Part shown: positions 33,677-44,969 of the stretch, in pieces | Layout: every line of letters begins with the position of its first letter | Numbering within the stretch: position 1 is the stretch's first letter | Origin: Ailanthus altissimus | Taxonomy: Eukaryota > Streptophyta > Magnoliopsida > Sapindales > Simaroubaceae | Reading direction: 5' to 3' | NCBI GenBank assembly: GCA_946807835.1 | Contig: OX327703.1 | Location: 9,617,501-9,681,500, forward strand | Length of the DNA: 64,000 nucleotides | Translations under genes and position numbers: made by a program | Notes under the pieces: generated by a model | Database searches by the model: none | What the model saw: only the letters and a program-made list of their open reading frames with translations | What the model was told of the DNA's origin: nothing

Positions 33677-36430
33677 ATAATTTTAGGCTATAAAAAACCC
33701 AAACCTAGAGATTAAATGAGACTCGCCGATTGAATATTGTATGAGGCTTTTGATACTACTTTTTTAGTATTATGAATTTTAAAAACTATAAGTAGTTGAG
33801 CTATAAATGTTGTTGGCTTTTTATACATATAAATAAATGTTTTGAAGAACTTTAATACTTCAACAAAATGGAAGGGCATATGGGGAATTATATTGGTACT
33901 TTATGAGATGGAAAAATAATTACATTAGGTTTCTAAGAAATTTTACAGAAGTCAATACTGAGTTGTTGACAAAAAGTTATACCAAAATCATTCAAGCATA
34001 TACAATATAAAAAATAAAAAGTAGTTATGTAGTTTGAAAACTAGTTTAAACATAATGAAATTGAATGAACTAGTTTATCAAACCGACCGAACTAGTTTTG
34101 TATCTTTTTGAATTTTTCTAACGGTTAGAACTGATCTTCAATGGTTAATATCTCATACAAAAAAACTTAAAATACATCAAGACATCACATTTCAACATTT
34201 TTTAGCTCCCAGTACGCTAAAACCCTTATAAACTCATTTGAAAGTTTAAATCATTTTGTTTGTAACAATTCTTATATTGGTTTTACTTAAGTTCTTGTAG
34301 AGAAAATTTTGAGAGTAAAGGGTAATACATATTCATTATAAAGGTTATATTGGTACCTTAGAAACCAATTTGTTTTAAAGGTTTCTATACCCTTGGAAGT
34401 CAAATGTATTCATTTCTTGGCCTTGGATTAAACAAGCTTAGTGGAATCCTTAAAGAAAGTTGCTTAAGATATAGACATAGGCCATGTAGAGTACCAAGTT
34501 ATATAAACATCTGAGTGTAATTCTCTTTATCTCTTACTCTCTTATTTATTGCAATTATTTATTGTTGAATTTGCTTACATGTTTGTAATTGCATAAATAA
34601 TTCATTTTAGAGCATTAATCATTTAGATACCCAATTCACCTCATTTATGGTTGCCTACCTTATATTTCAAATATAGTTGTAGAAAATATAAAAGAGTGAG
34701 TGAAAGGGGAATGAACATGCTAAGAATAGAGCTATGTTGAAATTATGATGATATTTTACAAGTAAATATAGGTTTTTATAGGGTTAAGATTTTCTACTAT
34801 ATTAATACTCCTTGTTTGGCCCCTTATCCTCTTAAAATATATATTATTTAATGAGTAAACCCTAGCTAAAAGGAAAAAAATGAATTTTCCAATAAATGGG
34901 ATAATTACTAGTTTTATTTTTAATAAAGCACTTTTTAGCTAATCGCTTACTATATTAAATAAGTAACTTATCTTTTCTTTATTTTAAAAGAACTCTAAAA
35001 GGCCAAAAACTGTCTTATTGGGATTTTTTCTTTTCTCTATTAGCTTAGTTTTATGGGATTACCCTTATTTTAAGCTAAGTTTCCCTCTAAAATAGGTCTT
35101 AACCTATTAACCCATATACTTTAAGTCTTACTTAATTCATCCCTACGTCTACTAAACCACGATCTACAAATTAAGTCTCATAAATTAGCTTAAGTCCATG
35201 TGTCTTATCTTATTTGACATACTTAGACTTAAATTCAAAAATTAAGAGAATTGTACATAGAAAGGATAACTATACCCGTGACAGTAAAAAAATGTTAAGA
35301 AACTTGAGAAATTCAAGTCGTATGAAAGTTATATACAACAAGGGAGAAGGCTACAATGTTGTTGTTGTATTGACCACATGGGCTTCCTCACTTTCATTAA
35401 ATAGTTTGTGTGATCAAGTGGTCTAAATTTTGACATGCAAAAAACTACAACGAACTAAGTCGAAGCCTACATGTTGGTCCAAGTTAGTTTACTGGGTTTA
35501 ACTTGTGGCTCGTGATTTAGTAGGCATAAGGTCTAAATAAGGCTTAAAGCATAAGGACTTCTTGACTAAGGCTCACTTAAGGGGTATTTGGCTGAAAACA
35601 AGGGGTAAGCCCACATAAGGTAAATAGAGAAACACAAGCCCAATAAGAAACTTGGCTTGTAGATTCTTTGTAAAATTAAAAAAAAATTACTTTCTTATTC
35701 AATTTTGTAACTAATCACTTACTAGTCTTTATTCAAAATAAATTCAATATCTTGCCTTTTTTATTTATTTAATTCATTTTTCCCTTTTAATAGAGGTAAA
35801 ATTCATTAAATAAACTATATTTTAAGAAGATTACGAGCCAAAATAAGGAGTTTTAACCTAATACAAAACCTTACCCTTATAAAGGCTTCCATAATAGACA
35901 TAAAACATAACTTTTAACATCATACTTGCCCGAGCTCTTTCTTAGCGAACATGGTATTGCATACTTTTTCTTATGGTCTTCACCATATAACTAAAGCAAA
36001 TTTGTAGCTTTGCTTTTGTTTTAGGGTATAGAACCTCCATAAACTAATCCTAAACAAATCTACACAAACTATAAAAGGCAAGTTACTTTTTACCCATAAA
36101 ACTAGGGTTCCTATAGCATGAAGTCCTATCTTCACATTATGCATTAAGCACTTTACATAGGTTACATTACTCCTTTTAGCCCTTAAATATATCATAACAA
36201 CACATATTTCGCCATTATTTATTGTGCCAGCCTAGCTCCTACACTTCTCATTGTTTGAAACTAGATTTATTCGTAAAAGTCCCATTCACTTAAGACTGTC
36301 GAAGCAAATTCTTAACACTGAGTGTTTTAGAATCTAGGTTCTTCTCACAAGCTTAACAGTCTTTACTGTTGAACTCATAAAGACGAAGAGGCTAAGATCT
36401 ATCCTTTGGGCCTCGATCATATTGAAGCTG
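33677..36430. other. Unassigned AT-rich stretch
   Basis: No gene I can support. 34470-34670 resembles the 3' end of a Sirevirus-type copia LTR (GTGTAATTCTCTTTATC, a TTTATTGCAATTATTT block, then CCCAATTCACCTC), tentatively. 35930-36420 has long partly open minus-strand frames without a recognised domain. No bounded repeat was found. Confidence 0.35.
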
Positions 36431-36683
36431 CAGCGCTAACTTCTATTTTTAGGTGGCTCGACTTAGATCTTAGGTGCCACTTTTTTGCATTGGTGGCACT
36501 GTAGTAAAAATATTGTTTCATGATTACTGTAGCAAATTTAATAGTTTTACCTTGTTTTCTTTGAATTTTCATACCAAATAGCTTCGTTAACTTTAAACTT
36601 ACAAATGAAGTTAATACATAAAAGCTATATATTCATGCTCAAAACAGGTAACACATCAAGTTATGTATAAAATGTGCCTATCA
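36431..36683 (-). mobile_element. Athila-like LTR fragment (U3 end)
   Basis: It ends GTGCCTATCA at 36683, the inverse of a TGATAGGC start, and contains GGTGGCACTGTAGT, a cassette-type word, at about 36492. The left part of the LTR cannot be traced. Confidence 0.45.
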
Positions 36684-37250
36684 CATATCTCCCACATGGC
36701 CAACCACATCACCATGGAATCATCATAACCAATAAGATTTTACCATATGATGGTCTCTTAAAACTACCCCAAATATTTTGGCGACTCTATTAAGGAGTTA
36801 GGTTAGGATCTTATAATGGCAAAGTCTAAGACAAAAGAGAGAAACCCAAGAAACACTCTCTAAAGAATCAGACAAGGTTTCGTATTATAAGGATTCTCAT
36901 GCTACTCTATCCCTAAATTTGGAAGAAACACAAGGAGGCAACCAAGTAAATATATACTAATATAGAGTCATCACCCAGATCCTTAAAGATAATATGTAAG
37001 AAACTTTATGGAAAAATAAAAAGGAATTGCTTGTTTAGGGGAGAAGGGTAAAAATTCTCACCTAATATGATATTATGGCTATTATCAATCATGTAAGCCA
37101 TAACAACACAATGAAATATATAGAGTACATTCGTTTACCTCAATATCTTATCAAGATCTAAGATATACTTTACCTAAGAGAGTACAATGCACCATATTTT
37201 TCCTAATTGAAAGAAAGAAATGGAATCCAAATAAGCATATAGGAAGGTTC
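36684..37250. other. Unassigned stretch
   Basis: No coding trace and no match to other parts of the window. Confidence 0.4.
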
Positions 37251-37912
37251 TGTTGGAAATGGTGCTTACATGAGTCGATTGGTATTCCTTTTGAATCAGT
37301 GTATCTCCATATTTGGATTGTCTATATGGTTAGTCTTAGTAGACTATGGGCTTAATAGAAGTTCGTAAGGGCATGTAGGTATTCAATAAGGATTGGATAC
37401 TGAACAAACTCATGAGAACCTCTAATAGACATCCCATGAAGCTGTCTATAGAGGGTTTTCTCAAGTTGAGTAGTATTTGTGATCCTTTGACCCGAGTGCC
37501 ACTGTGGGCTTATAAGTGATCCATCATACTTTTGTTTCACATATATCATAGACCTTTCATGGTCTGACCATTGGGTGTCACTAGGTATGATCCGATACTC
37601 ATGGAGCCTAGTGTGCATAGATGTGGGATCCATCAGCTTATATAGTTGAGTTACATATCCTGATGCTTCGAGATTATATTTTAGGAAGTCTTATGGCCAT
37701 AAACGTAAACCCTAGAAAAGAGTTTTCATAGGGCTAAACAATATCATAAAAGATTTTGTAGATGTTGTTTACAGAAATACAAATCTAGAGATAAATTCAC
37801 GGTCGAGCATATAGAGATTTGACGATCATAATCTATATCTTTGCTCTTCCTGGATATAGATGATAGAGAGATTATACATATATGTTTAACCTCATCTTGT
37901 ATAGTTTAACGC
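37251..37912 (+). mobile_element. Copia LTR fragment (S-like)
   Basis: It begins TGTTGGAAATGGTGCTTACA, then jumps to a block matching 48890-49430 of the S-like LTR; about 300 bases near the start are deleted. It stops at 37912, where an Athila-like LTR begins inside the TATAGTTTAACGC block. Confidence 0.7.
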
Positions 37913-38200
37913 TGATAAGGGCATATTTGTTATGTATTTTTTTCATATTTTGTATCTTAATATTTTATTATTTTATATGAATAAATGGCTACTTATATGC
38001 ATTATTATTTATTTACAGGGAGTTGAACGAAACATGTCATGTTGCGCTGCCACAACCTGAGATTTAAAATGTGAATTTCTAGGTATTGGGGTTGCAGCCT
38101 CAACTTTTTGAGGCTGCAGCCTCAACTTTTTGAGGCTGCATCCTCAAGTTGCCACCACATTTATTTTTGTCCCTTATTGTGAGCTCTATTTGGCCGCATC
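37913..38200 (+). mobile_element. Athila-like LTR 5' fragment with tandem hairpins
   Basis: TGATAAGGGCATATTTG start, the same as 40024. It carries a GC cassette made of overlapping perfect hairpins at 38094-38117 and 38116-38139, each with arms GCAGCCTCAA and TTGAGGCTGC. The rest of the LTR is missing. Confidence 0.6.
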
Positions 38201-38704
38201 TTATTGGCTTTGTTTTCAATTCTTTTTCCTTGATATTATGATCCGAATTGTTGTTTTAACACAATACAAGAAAGAAAAATAAACATTAAGAAAAAAATTA
38301 AAATTAAAAATTGAAATGCACTTGGGTTACCTCTCAAGAATTATTATCCCTAGCTAGACTTCTTCGAGGGTTATGGTGGGTAAAATTTCATGTTAGAGGC
38401 ATTTTTCCCAAGGAACACTCCTCCTATATTGTGCTTCAATGTTTGCTTAATGGTCTTGCCAATTCCTTTCCTTGATTTCCTTGTCTAAAGCTTGCTTGGT
38501 AAGAATCAACATTTTGTTTGAAAGTGTTAACCTTGTTGATCTTCAACATAATAACCACTATTTATGCACTTCCAAAACAATCACACCAACCTAAACATAA
38601 CAAATTTTAAAAGAAACTAAATTCTTAAACTAAGATCAAGTTACTTAACCATAATATTAGCACGAATTCAAAATCTACAATCTTTAGCAACGGTGCCAAA
38701 AACA
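38201..38704 (-). mobile_element. Internal remnant of a minus-strand Athila-like element (leader and pol-end scrap)
   Basis: Minus-strand GAGAGGTAACCCAAGTGC (38321-38338) is the kind of sequence found after Athila pol. On the right the leader begins at the primer site. Almost the whole gag-pol between them is gone, so this is an internally deleted element whose 5' LTR is at 38705. Confidence 0.5.
38687..38698 (-). promoter_or_regulatory. Primer-binding site, tRNA-Asp type
   Basis: Minus-strand TGGCACCGTTGC, one change from TGGCGCCGTTGC, the site used by Athila/Tat elements. It lies seven bases inside the LTR end at 38705. Confidence 0.7.
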
Positions 38705-40023
38705 TGTTTGCCAAATTATACACATGCGAATTATAATCGTAAGTATACGGGTCGTGAGCAAGTAATAAAGGAATGTGTGAGTATTGTTCCCACAAGGATT
38801 GTGTTCTAAATTGATGCTAAGCACTATGATGTTGATAACCTTAAGTTTATTTAGGCAAATTGATTTAGTTACAATGACTAAGGAAAATTAAACTAACTTA
38901 AACTAAGGGATTGACAAAGCAACAAAATAATAATCTTGCAAAATGGTCAATTCTATAAAAATGGGATCCTAGAGTATTGATTTTATTTTATTCTTCTATG
39001 TTCTTCCTATTTAGCAATTTTGTTCAATTCATTAGTCAAAGAATTAAGACTAATCTCATTACCTCTCTTGAGCATCAAATGAGATAATATGCATACATAT
39101 TTAAGCTGATATCCCTATCTAACTTGTCTACTTATACATGCATTACGCAACCCTTAAATTGATTACCTAAGGAGTAATCTCATTACCTCTCCCAAGCATC
39201 AAATGAGATCCTAGGCATAATGTAATGCCCCAAGTGTTCTCGCGCATTGTTTTGAACACTTGGTGTGTAACACATGCAATCATTGAGCAAACCATGGTGA
39301 TTACCTAAGTGCTATTAGCCTCTCAACTCAATAACAACCTATGGCTATGTATCCTAAATTCGATAAATTAGTCAATCTCTCTCATGCATCAATCTATAGT
39401 TGAACAACAACTAATTCGTTTTCCAATCAATTGAAAGTATTAAGCATAAAGAAATATAAATAAATTAAAAGCAAATATACTAAATCATCCAAACATAATA
39501 TAAATAAAACTACATCAAGTCTTAGAATTCACGTTTAGTTACACAAAAATCCAAGCATTACTAGAATTATCAAGAAATCATAGATACAAACATGTTTAAA
39601 CAATATTCATAACTACAAATTTCAAAAAAAAGGAAAATATAAAGAAAAGAAAGATAAAATTGAAATTGGAGATGTCTCCAAGGTTTTAATCTTTCAAGTG
39701 TCTTCAATGATGCACAAGAAACCTTCGAGACATTTTGTTTTTTTCTCTTCAAGTTTGAGCTCAAGTCTTAGTTTCATTTGTATTTTTTGTGCATCCTTTG
39801 ATGATTTGAGAAGTGGCCTAAAGGTTAGAATTTATAGGTTTCAAATTAGAGAAAGAATAAGGAAAAAAAGAAATTCTCCCAAGTAGTGGCACTGTGGCCT
39901 CAAAAAGTTAAGGCTACAGCTTCAAGTTTCTGCTAAATTGGCACTGTGGTGCCAGATTTTAGCATCACGGTAGGGTACTGTTCATGTGAACAATACTCCT
40001 AATGAATAGTAGCACTGTAGCAC
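38705..40023 (-). mobile_element. 5' LTR of the minus-strand Athila-like element, main part
   Basis: The minus-strand LTR ends at 38705 (TGTTTGCC on the plus strand). It holds a cassette at about 39885-40018 (CACTGTGGCCTC, CACTGTGGTGCC, and a TGTTCATGTGAACA palindrome at 39980-39993). A likely TATA in minus orientation lies near 39825-39835. It is split by the solo LTR at 40024 and continues at 41475. Confidence 0.65.
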
Positions 40024-40204
40024 TGATAAGGGCAAAATTATCATATATTTTCTCATGTTTTTATTATTGATATTTTATTGTTTTATGAGAATAGATGGCT
40101 ATTTATGTGCTTTATTGTTAATTGTAGGAACTTGAATGAAATTTAAAGAAAGAATGCAAAAAGAGCGAAAACAGGGACTAAATTGTAAAGTTTTTAAAAT
40201 ATGA

Positions 40205-40480
40205 GTTCAGCGCGCCCGCGCCACAAGGAATATCGCCCCAGCGCCAGAATAGTGATTGAAATTAGAAAAACGACCTATTTAAGTCGCGTCTGGTGCTCCA
40301 GCGTCGAAGAGTCACCACGCCAGCGACGATCCATCGCCCCAGCGCTATCAACATACTGCGCCAGCGGTGAAGCCGTTTTCATGCAGCGCCCCAGCGCCAA
40401 GATCCCACCGCTCCAGCGGTAATAGCTTTTTCACGCGTCACCCTAGCGACAACTGTATAGCGCGCCAGCGATAGTGCGAG
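40205..40480. repeat. GC-rich hypervariable cassette in U3
   Basis: Repeated short palindromic words (CGCCCCAGCG, CGCCAGCGG, CGCTCCAGCGG) in an LTR that is otherwise AT-rich. Compared with the inverted copy at 56830-57060, the same words occur in partly different number and order, while the flanks align well. Confidence 0.75.
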
Positions 40481-40525
40481 TCCTAGTCCGATGAGAATTG
40501 AGATTTTCAAGCTCATATCAATCCC

Positions 40526-40533
40526 TATAAAAA
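40526..40533 (+). promoter_or_regulatory. TATA box of Athila-like LTR
   Basis: TATAAAAA in CCCTATAAAAAGCCACTCG, also present in the inverted copy at 55846-57221. Confidence 0.6.
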
Positions 40534-41474
40534 GCCACTCGTTCCGAACCTTCAAGAATCATCCAAAGAGACCAGAGAAGAACCTAGAGCAAGAAAAAGA
40601 GAACTTAGAGCAGTTCAAGAGCACCAAGAATCCAGAGCAACATCAATCAAGAGCAATTCGACGTCTACATCAGTTTGCAATTGATTGTATCATGTTTTAT
40701 TTTTATTTTTATTGCCATGATTCTCTTGTAGCTATGAACTAATTTATTTTCTAGGGTTAATATTTGAACTCAATATGTGTGCTTAATTGTCATATCTTTT
40801 AGTATTTAATAAACTTAGTCCTTTATTATTTAAATTACTTGTGTTTAATACTTCAATATATCTGGCCAATATATGGTGAATGAGTTGGTAATATTGTTGA
40901 TAAACTCGGAAGAGGAATCATAATATTTAGACCTAGGTAATTTGATGCATGATTGTAGAGTAATATTCAATATTGCATATGCAAGTTTCAATTTAGGATA
41001 GAAATATACCTAGTTGGCATGTATGATCAATAAGACCTAATCTTAATGAACCTTAGTTTATTACAAGTACCATAGGAATATAGGTATTTGGTAAATTAGG
41101 GTATACTTGCATGACCTTGGAAGAGGCTTGTGAATACATTAGCGTCTTGATCAATAATAAAGACTAAGTGAGTTGAATATTAGAGGATTAATCATTAGAA
41201 AGCATATTGCGGGATAATATTAATCCTAGGTTTTCTCTACATTGCTATCACCTAAGTTTCTTTGCATTGTGTTTTACTTTTATATTTCTTACATTCGTTC
41301 TTAGATTTTTATTTTTCTGAATAATTATTAGGAAGACATAATTTTAGTAATTGGTTTAAAAGAAAAAATTATCCCTGTGGGTTCGACATCCGACTAATTA
41401 GTCCCTTTATTACTTGCATACGATAGTGTATACTTACACTTAATTTTATGATATAGAAATATCGCATCAAGCAC

Positions 41475-41641
41475 CTTTGATAATTTTGAGCATTTTCCTC
41501 GACTTTTCACCCCAAATAGCACCTTTAACATGAAACCTATAAAATAACATTAATTTACATTTAAAACTATATATTCTTATTTAAATTAAGCAATTATCAA
41601 GTTAGGAGAGATATATTATGATGTATAAAATATGCTTATCA
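41475..41641 (-). mobile_element. Rest of the minus-strand Athila-like 5' LTR
   Basis: It continues 38705-40023 after the solo insertion and ends TATGCTTATCA at 41641, the inverse of TGATAAGCATA. Confidence 0.7.
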
Positions 41642-42290
41642 GGAACGTTGTAGTGCTGCAATTTGAATGTTGGGGCGTTTATGTGTAAACATGAACACTG
41701 CGGCATTTATCTGGGTTCTGCACGTAGAATGTTAGGGCATTCAAGAGTTGAAAGCTGGGGCGTTCGAGGTAGAACGCTGGGATGTTCTCAAGGCAGAATG
41801 CAAGTTTGTTGCATGCAGAAAGTTGGAGCATTCAAGAGTTAAATACCGGGGCATTGAAATAGTTTGAGGCTAGGTTGCACTACGTTGAACGTTGGAGCCT
41901 AAAAAACTGAGTACATTTTTTTTTCCAGAGCATTATATTGTATAATGCTAGGACGTTCAACTTATCACACTGATTGTTCCAAACTATGTACTCCAATTTA
42001 CAATTTTTTCATGTGAAATTTTATTTTATTTTTTAATGCAAATGTAATTGTTATATTATTATATTACAAACTGTAAACATTTTTTTATACTGTTAACCAT
42101 AATGGGATCCCTATTGGTAGGGAATTAGTTGTGTTTGCATAAAATAAATAGGTGATTATGAATCACATCCTCATGAGATACGAATAAATTATAAAATTGA
42201 TAAATCTCTCTTAATTAGATTGAAATGTATTTCATTATGACATAATGTTTTACATGACCCGCCTTGTCAATACGGTGTTAGAACAAGTGT
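41642..42290 (+). mobile_element. Copia leader with inverted-repeat cassette
   Basis: 41642-41960 is a cassette of variants of GAACGCTGGGGCGTTC-like words. 42090-42290 is the conserved copia leader, with the self-complementary block at 42109-42122 and the AATACGGTGTTAGA block at 42280. After that the spaced motifs, gag and protease are deleted and the sequence jumps into integrase. Confidence 0.6.
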
Positions 42291-43116
42291 TTTGAAGAAG
42301 AGAAATAAGACTTTATTATATATAGTCTGATCAATGATGAGCTCCACCGATCTTACAGAATATCTATCAGGTTATACTCTAGAAAGCACTGCTCACTTGC
42401 TGAATAAAGTTCCATCAAAAGCCATTCCTACTACTCTATATAAGATATGGATTGGTTGAAAATTAAGTCATAAGTATGTTAAGATTTGGGTTGTCCTACT
42501 TACGTAAAAGTTACGCAATAGGATAAACTTTTACCCAAAGGGTACAAGTATCGGTTTATTAGATATCCTAAACACTCTATGGGATATCTATTCTATAATC
42601 TAGAGGAACAAACATGTTCATTCTTCATAATGCCACGTTCCTAAAGAAACAGTTTCTCATAGGCTATAGGGATTGTAGAAGGATTGAAAATGATGAAGTC
42701 AATCAAGATATTAATGAACCAATGATGAAACCTTAGACTCAATTGAGTAAAATACCTTTAACACACCTTTGACGTAGGTCACAAATGATATCAAGACCAC
42801 CAGTAAGGTATAAAATGATGCCTAAAGATGTCCTTGACATTTTCTTAGTTGAAGAAAATGATACTATGACCTATAAAGAGGAAATGTTGGACATTGATTC
42901 AGGGAAATGGTAAGAAGCCATGAAATCCTAAATTAACTCTATGCATGTCAATCAAGTATATGACTTGGTTAAGCTTTCCAAAAGAATTATTTCTATTGCT
43001 TGTAAATGGGTTTATGAGCAGAAGCATAGGCTCGATAGAAAGCTAGAGACCTTTAAAGCCTGACTAATAGGAAAAGGTTACACTTAACGATCTAACATCA
43101 ATTATGAGAAAAAAAT
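42291..43116 (+). pseudogene. Copia integrase C-terminus and RT start (decayed)
   Basis: RRNKTLLYIV-like near 42300; LTEYLSGYTLESTAHLLNKV (42351-42410); KAIPTTLYKIWIG; then RT N-terminal traces (EAMKS, INSMHVNQVYDLV near 42930; ACKWVYEQKHRLDRK near 43000). It is cut at 43116 by the R LTR in the middle of an RT segment, preceded by NINYE-like codons. Confidence 0.7.
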
Positions 43117-44770
43117 TGTTAGGGTCGGTGCTTATGTGCCATCTCTAAATGTACATATACTTGTGTATTTATACAAGTATACATTCCTATTAAATCGCTC
43201 ATACCCATTAATATAGTACTATGCAATGTAACATTACAGACATTGTACGATCTGAAAAAGTTCAGATCAAATCTAAAGGAGTTTAGACAAGGGCTCATAG
43301 TTAGCCATGCTAAGAGATATAAATGCTATATGTTAGCACAGTTAAGTATTAACTGGTTATAATACTCAGTAGATCCAATAGTTGGAGCCTTATCTATAAT
43401 GGGACATGGACTTGGGAATATACTAGTAACTGTATAGTTGCAAAATTTGCAATCGGTTGCCAGGAAATGCTAGTTGCGCAAGTATGTTCTCAAATAATTA
43501 TCCCTGATCTATTTCTACCGATGCAGTTTTGTCGGTGGATACCCTTTTATATAGATCATCATATGTCGTACCTATAGGGTATAGATGGTCGTTCCCAGCT
43601 GACTGTGAGCTTGGAGCTTGTATTGACATATAGGTATCCAGCTAGGACTGGATATAAGACAGACTCATGAGGGCCTTTGATAGACATCCTATGTAAGCCA
43701 TCAACGAAAGGTCCTTTCTAGTTAAGTAGTATACGTGGTCCTTTGACTTGAGTGCCATAGTGGGCTTATAAGTGGTCTACCATACTTTGGTTCCACTCAT
43801 GTCAGAGACCTTTTATGGTGTGACCGGTGGGTGTCACTGAGTATGGTCTGATGTTTATGGAGTCTGGTGTGTACAGATATAGGATTCGTCAGCTCGCATA
43901 GGGAGTTTGATATCCAGATGCTTCGAGACTGTATCTAAAAAAAATCTTGTGGCCATAAGTATTAATCCCGGGAAAGCGTTCCGTCAGGGTGGAACAATAT
44001 GGCAAAGGATTTTGCTCATATTGTTCAGTGAGATACGAGTCTGGAGATAGGACATGGATGAGCACTAGGGAATTTGACGGTGATAATCTATATCCCCGCA
44101 CATCCAGGATATTATGACAAAAAGACTATATGTATACGTTGTAACCTCAACTTGCATGGTTCAACGTGCTGATTTGCATATTCGTGATGTGTGCGTGGGG
44201 AAATGTTCACGGACTCATGGAATAGTTCCATTTGACGAATCAGACGTGGACCTAGGGAGAACCGAGATATGAAGTGTACTCGTTATGCATTGGGGCAAAG
44301 TGTTTAATCCATCAATATTCAGCACTACCAAGGGAATGCGTGCGTGTCTGTATATATGCGTTAAATACATCAATTAGTTAATAATAATTATTTACTAATT
44401 GTATAATGATATGTGGCGCATTGTGGACCCTCGATTGAGTTTACTTAAGTGTGGAATTTGGTGGGACCCACTAAGGGTAGACTTGGTAACTATTCATAGA
44501 GGCAAAATGATCATTTCACACAATAATTATTTAATTGTTAAATAATTAAAATATCTCTCTTATTATATTATATTATATTATATAATATTATATATATTAA
44601 TATTTTATTTTAGGTGCTAAATAGTGACACCTATTTATATTATTATATTACATTAGATATATAAAGAGAGAAATGTGTGAATTTGTGTGTGTTGGTGCAT
44701 TGGTCTGAGAGACGCAAATGGAGAAAAGAGAAAGGAGAGAAAATGGAATAGAGGGAAAGAAAAAACCTTC
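43117..44770 (+). mobile_element. R-family copia LTR, 3' end missing
   Basis: It begins TGTTAGGGTCGGTGCTTATG and follows 4712 to the ATATATAAAGAGAG box, then loses similarity at about 44770, so the transcribed end of the LTR is deleted. The hairpin equivalent lies at 44612-44632. Confidence 0.75.
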
Positions 44771-44969
44771 CAGTGCTATAGCGATGACATATAGCGCCGC
44801 GGCGGTACTATTCACTTAAACAGTAGCACATGAACAATATTGTTTACTGTTCATAGCCATAGTAATTTTGAACAGTGTTTCAAAATTAATTTTGCATGTG
44901 TAGATTTATGAGATTTAGTGATTAAAGTTATCAGTCTACATTATAAATCAAGGTCTATGAGATGCAGTG
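44771..44969 (+). mobile_element. Copia leader, first part, with GC cassette
   Basis: GCGCCGCGGCGG at about 44792, followed by several ACTGTTCA/TGAACA words like those in Athila-like LTRs. The leader continues at 46392 after the solo LTR; GATGCAG at 44961 corresponds to 23431 of the R leader. Confidence 0.55.

Larger units (their letters stand above)
40024..41469 (+). mobile_element. Solo Athila-like LTR, TSD AGCAC
   Basis: TGATAAGGGCAAAATTATCA to AAATATCGCATCA, 1446 bases, flanked by AGCAC at 40019-40023 and 41470-41474. The cassette at 40205-40480 is packed with GCGCCCCAGCG-type words. TATA at 40526-40533. Inverted homologues are at 44970, 52618, 55846 and 60380. Open frames at 40201-40422 and 40491-40742 come from this cassette and the transcribed part of the LTR and are not genes. 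Confidence 0.92.

Noticed and set aside
40201..40742. Two adjacent open frames as a small gene
   Set aside because: They fall in the U3 cassette and downstream LTR; the inverted copy at 56520-57060 does not keep the frames.
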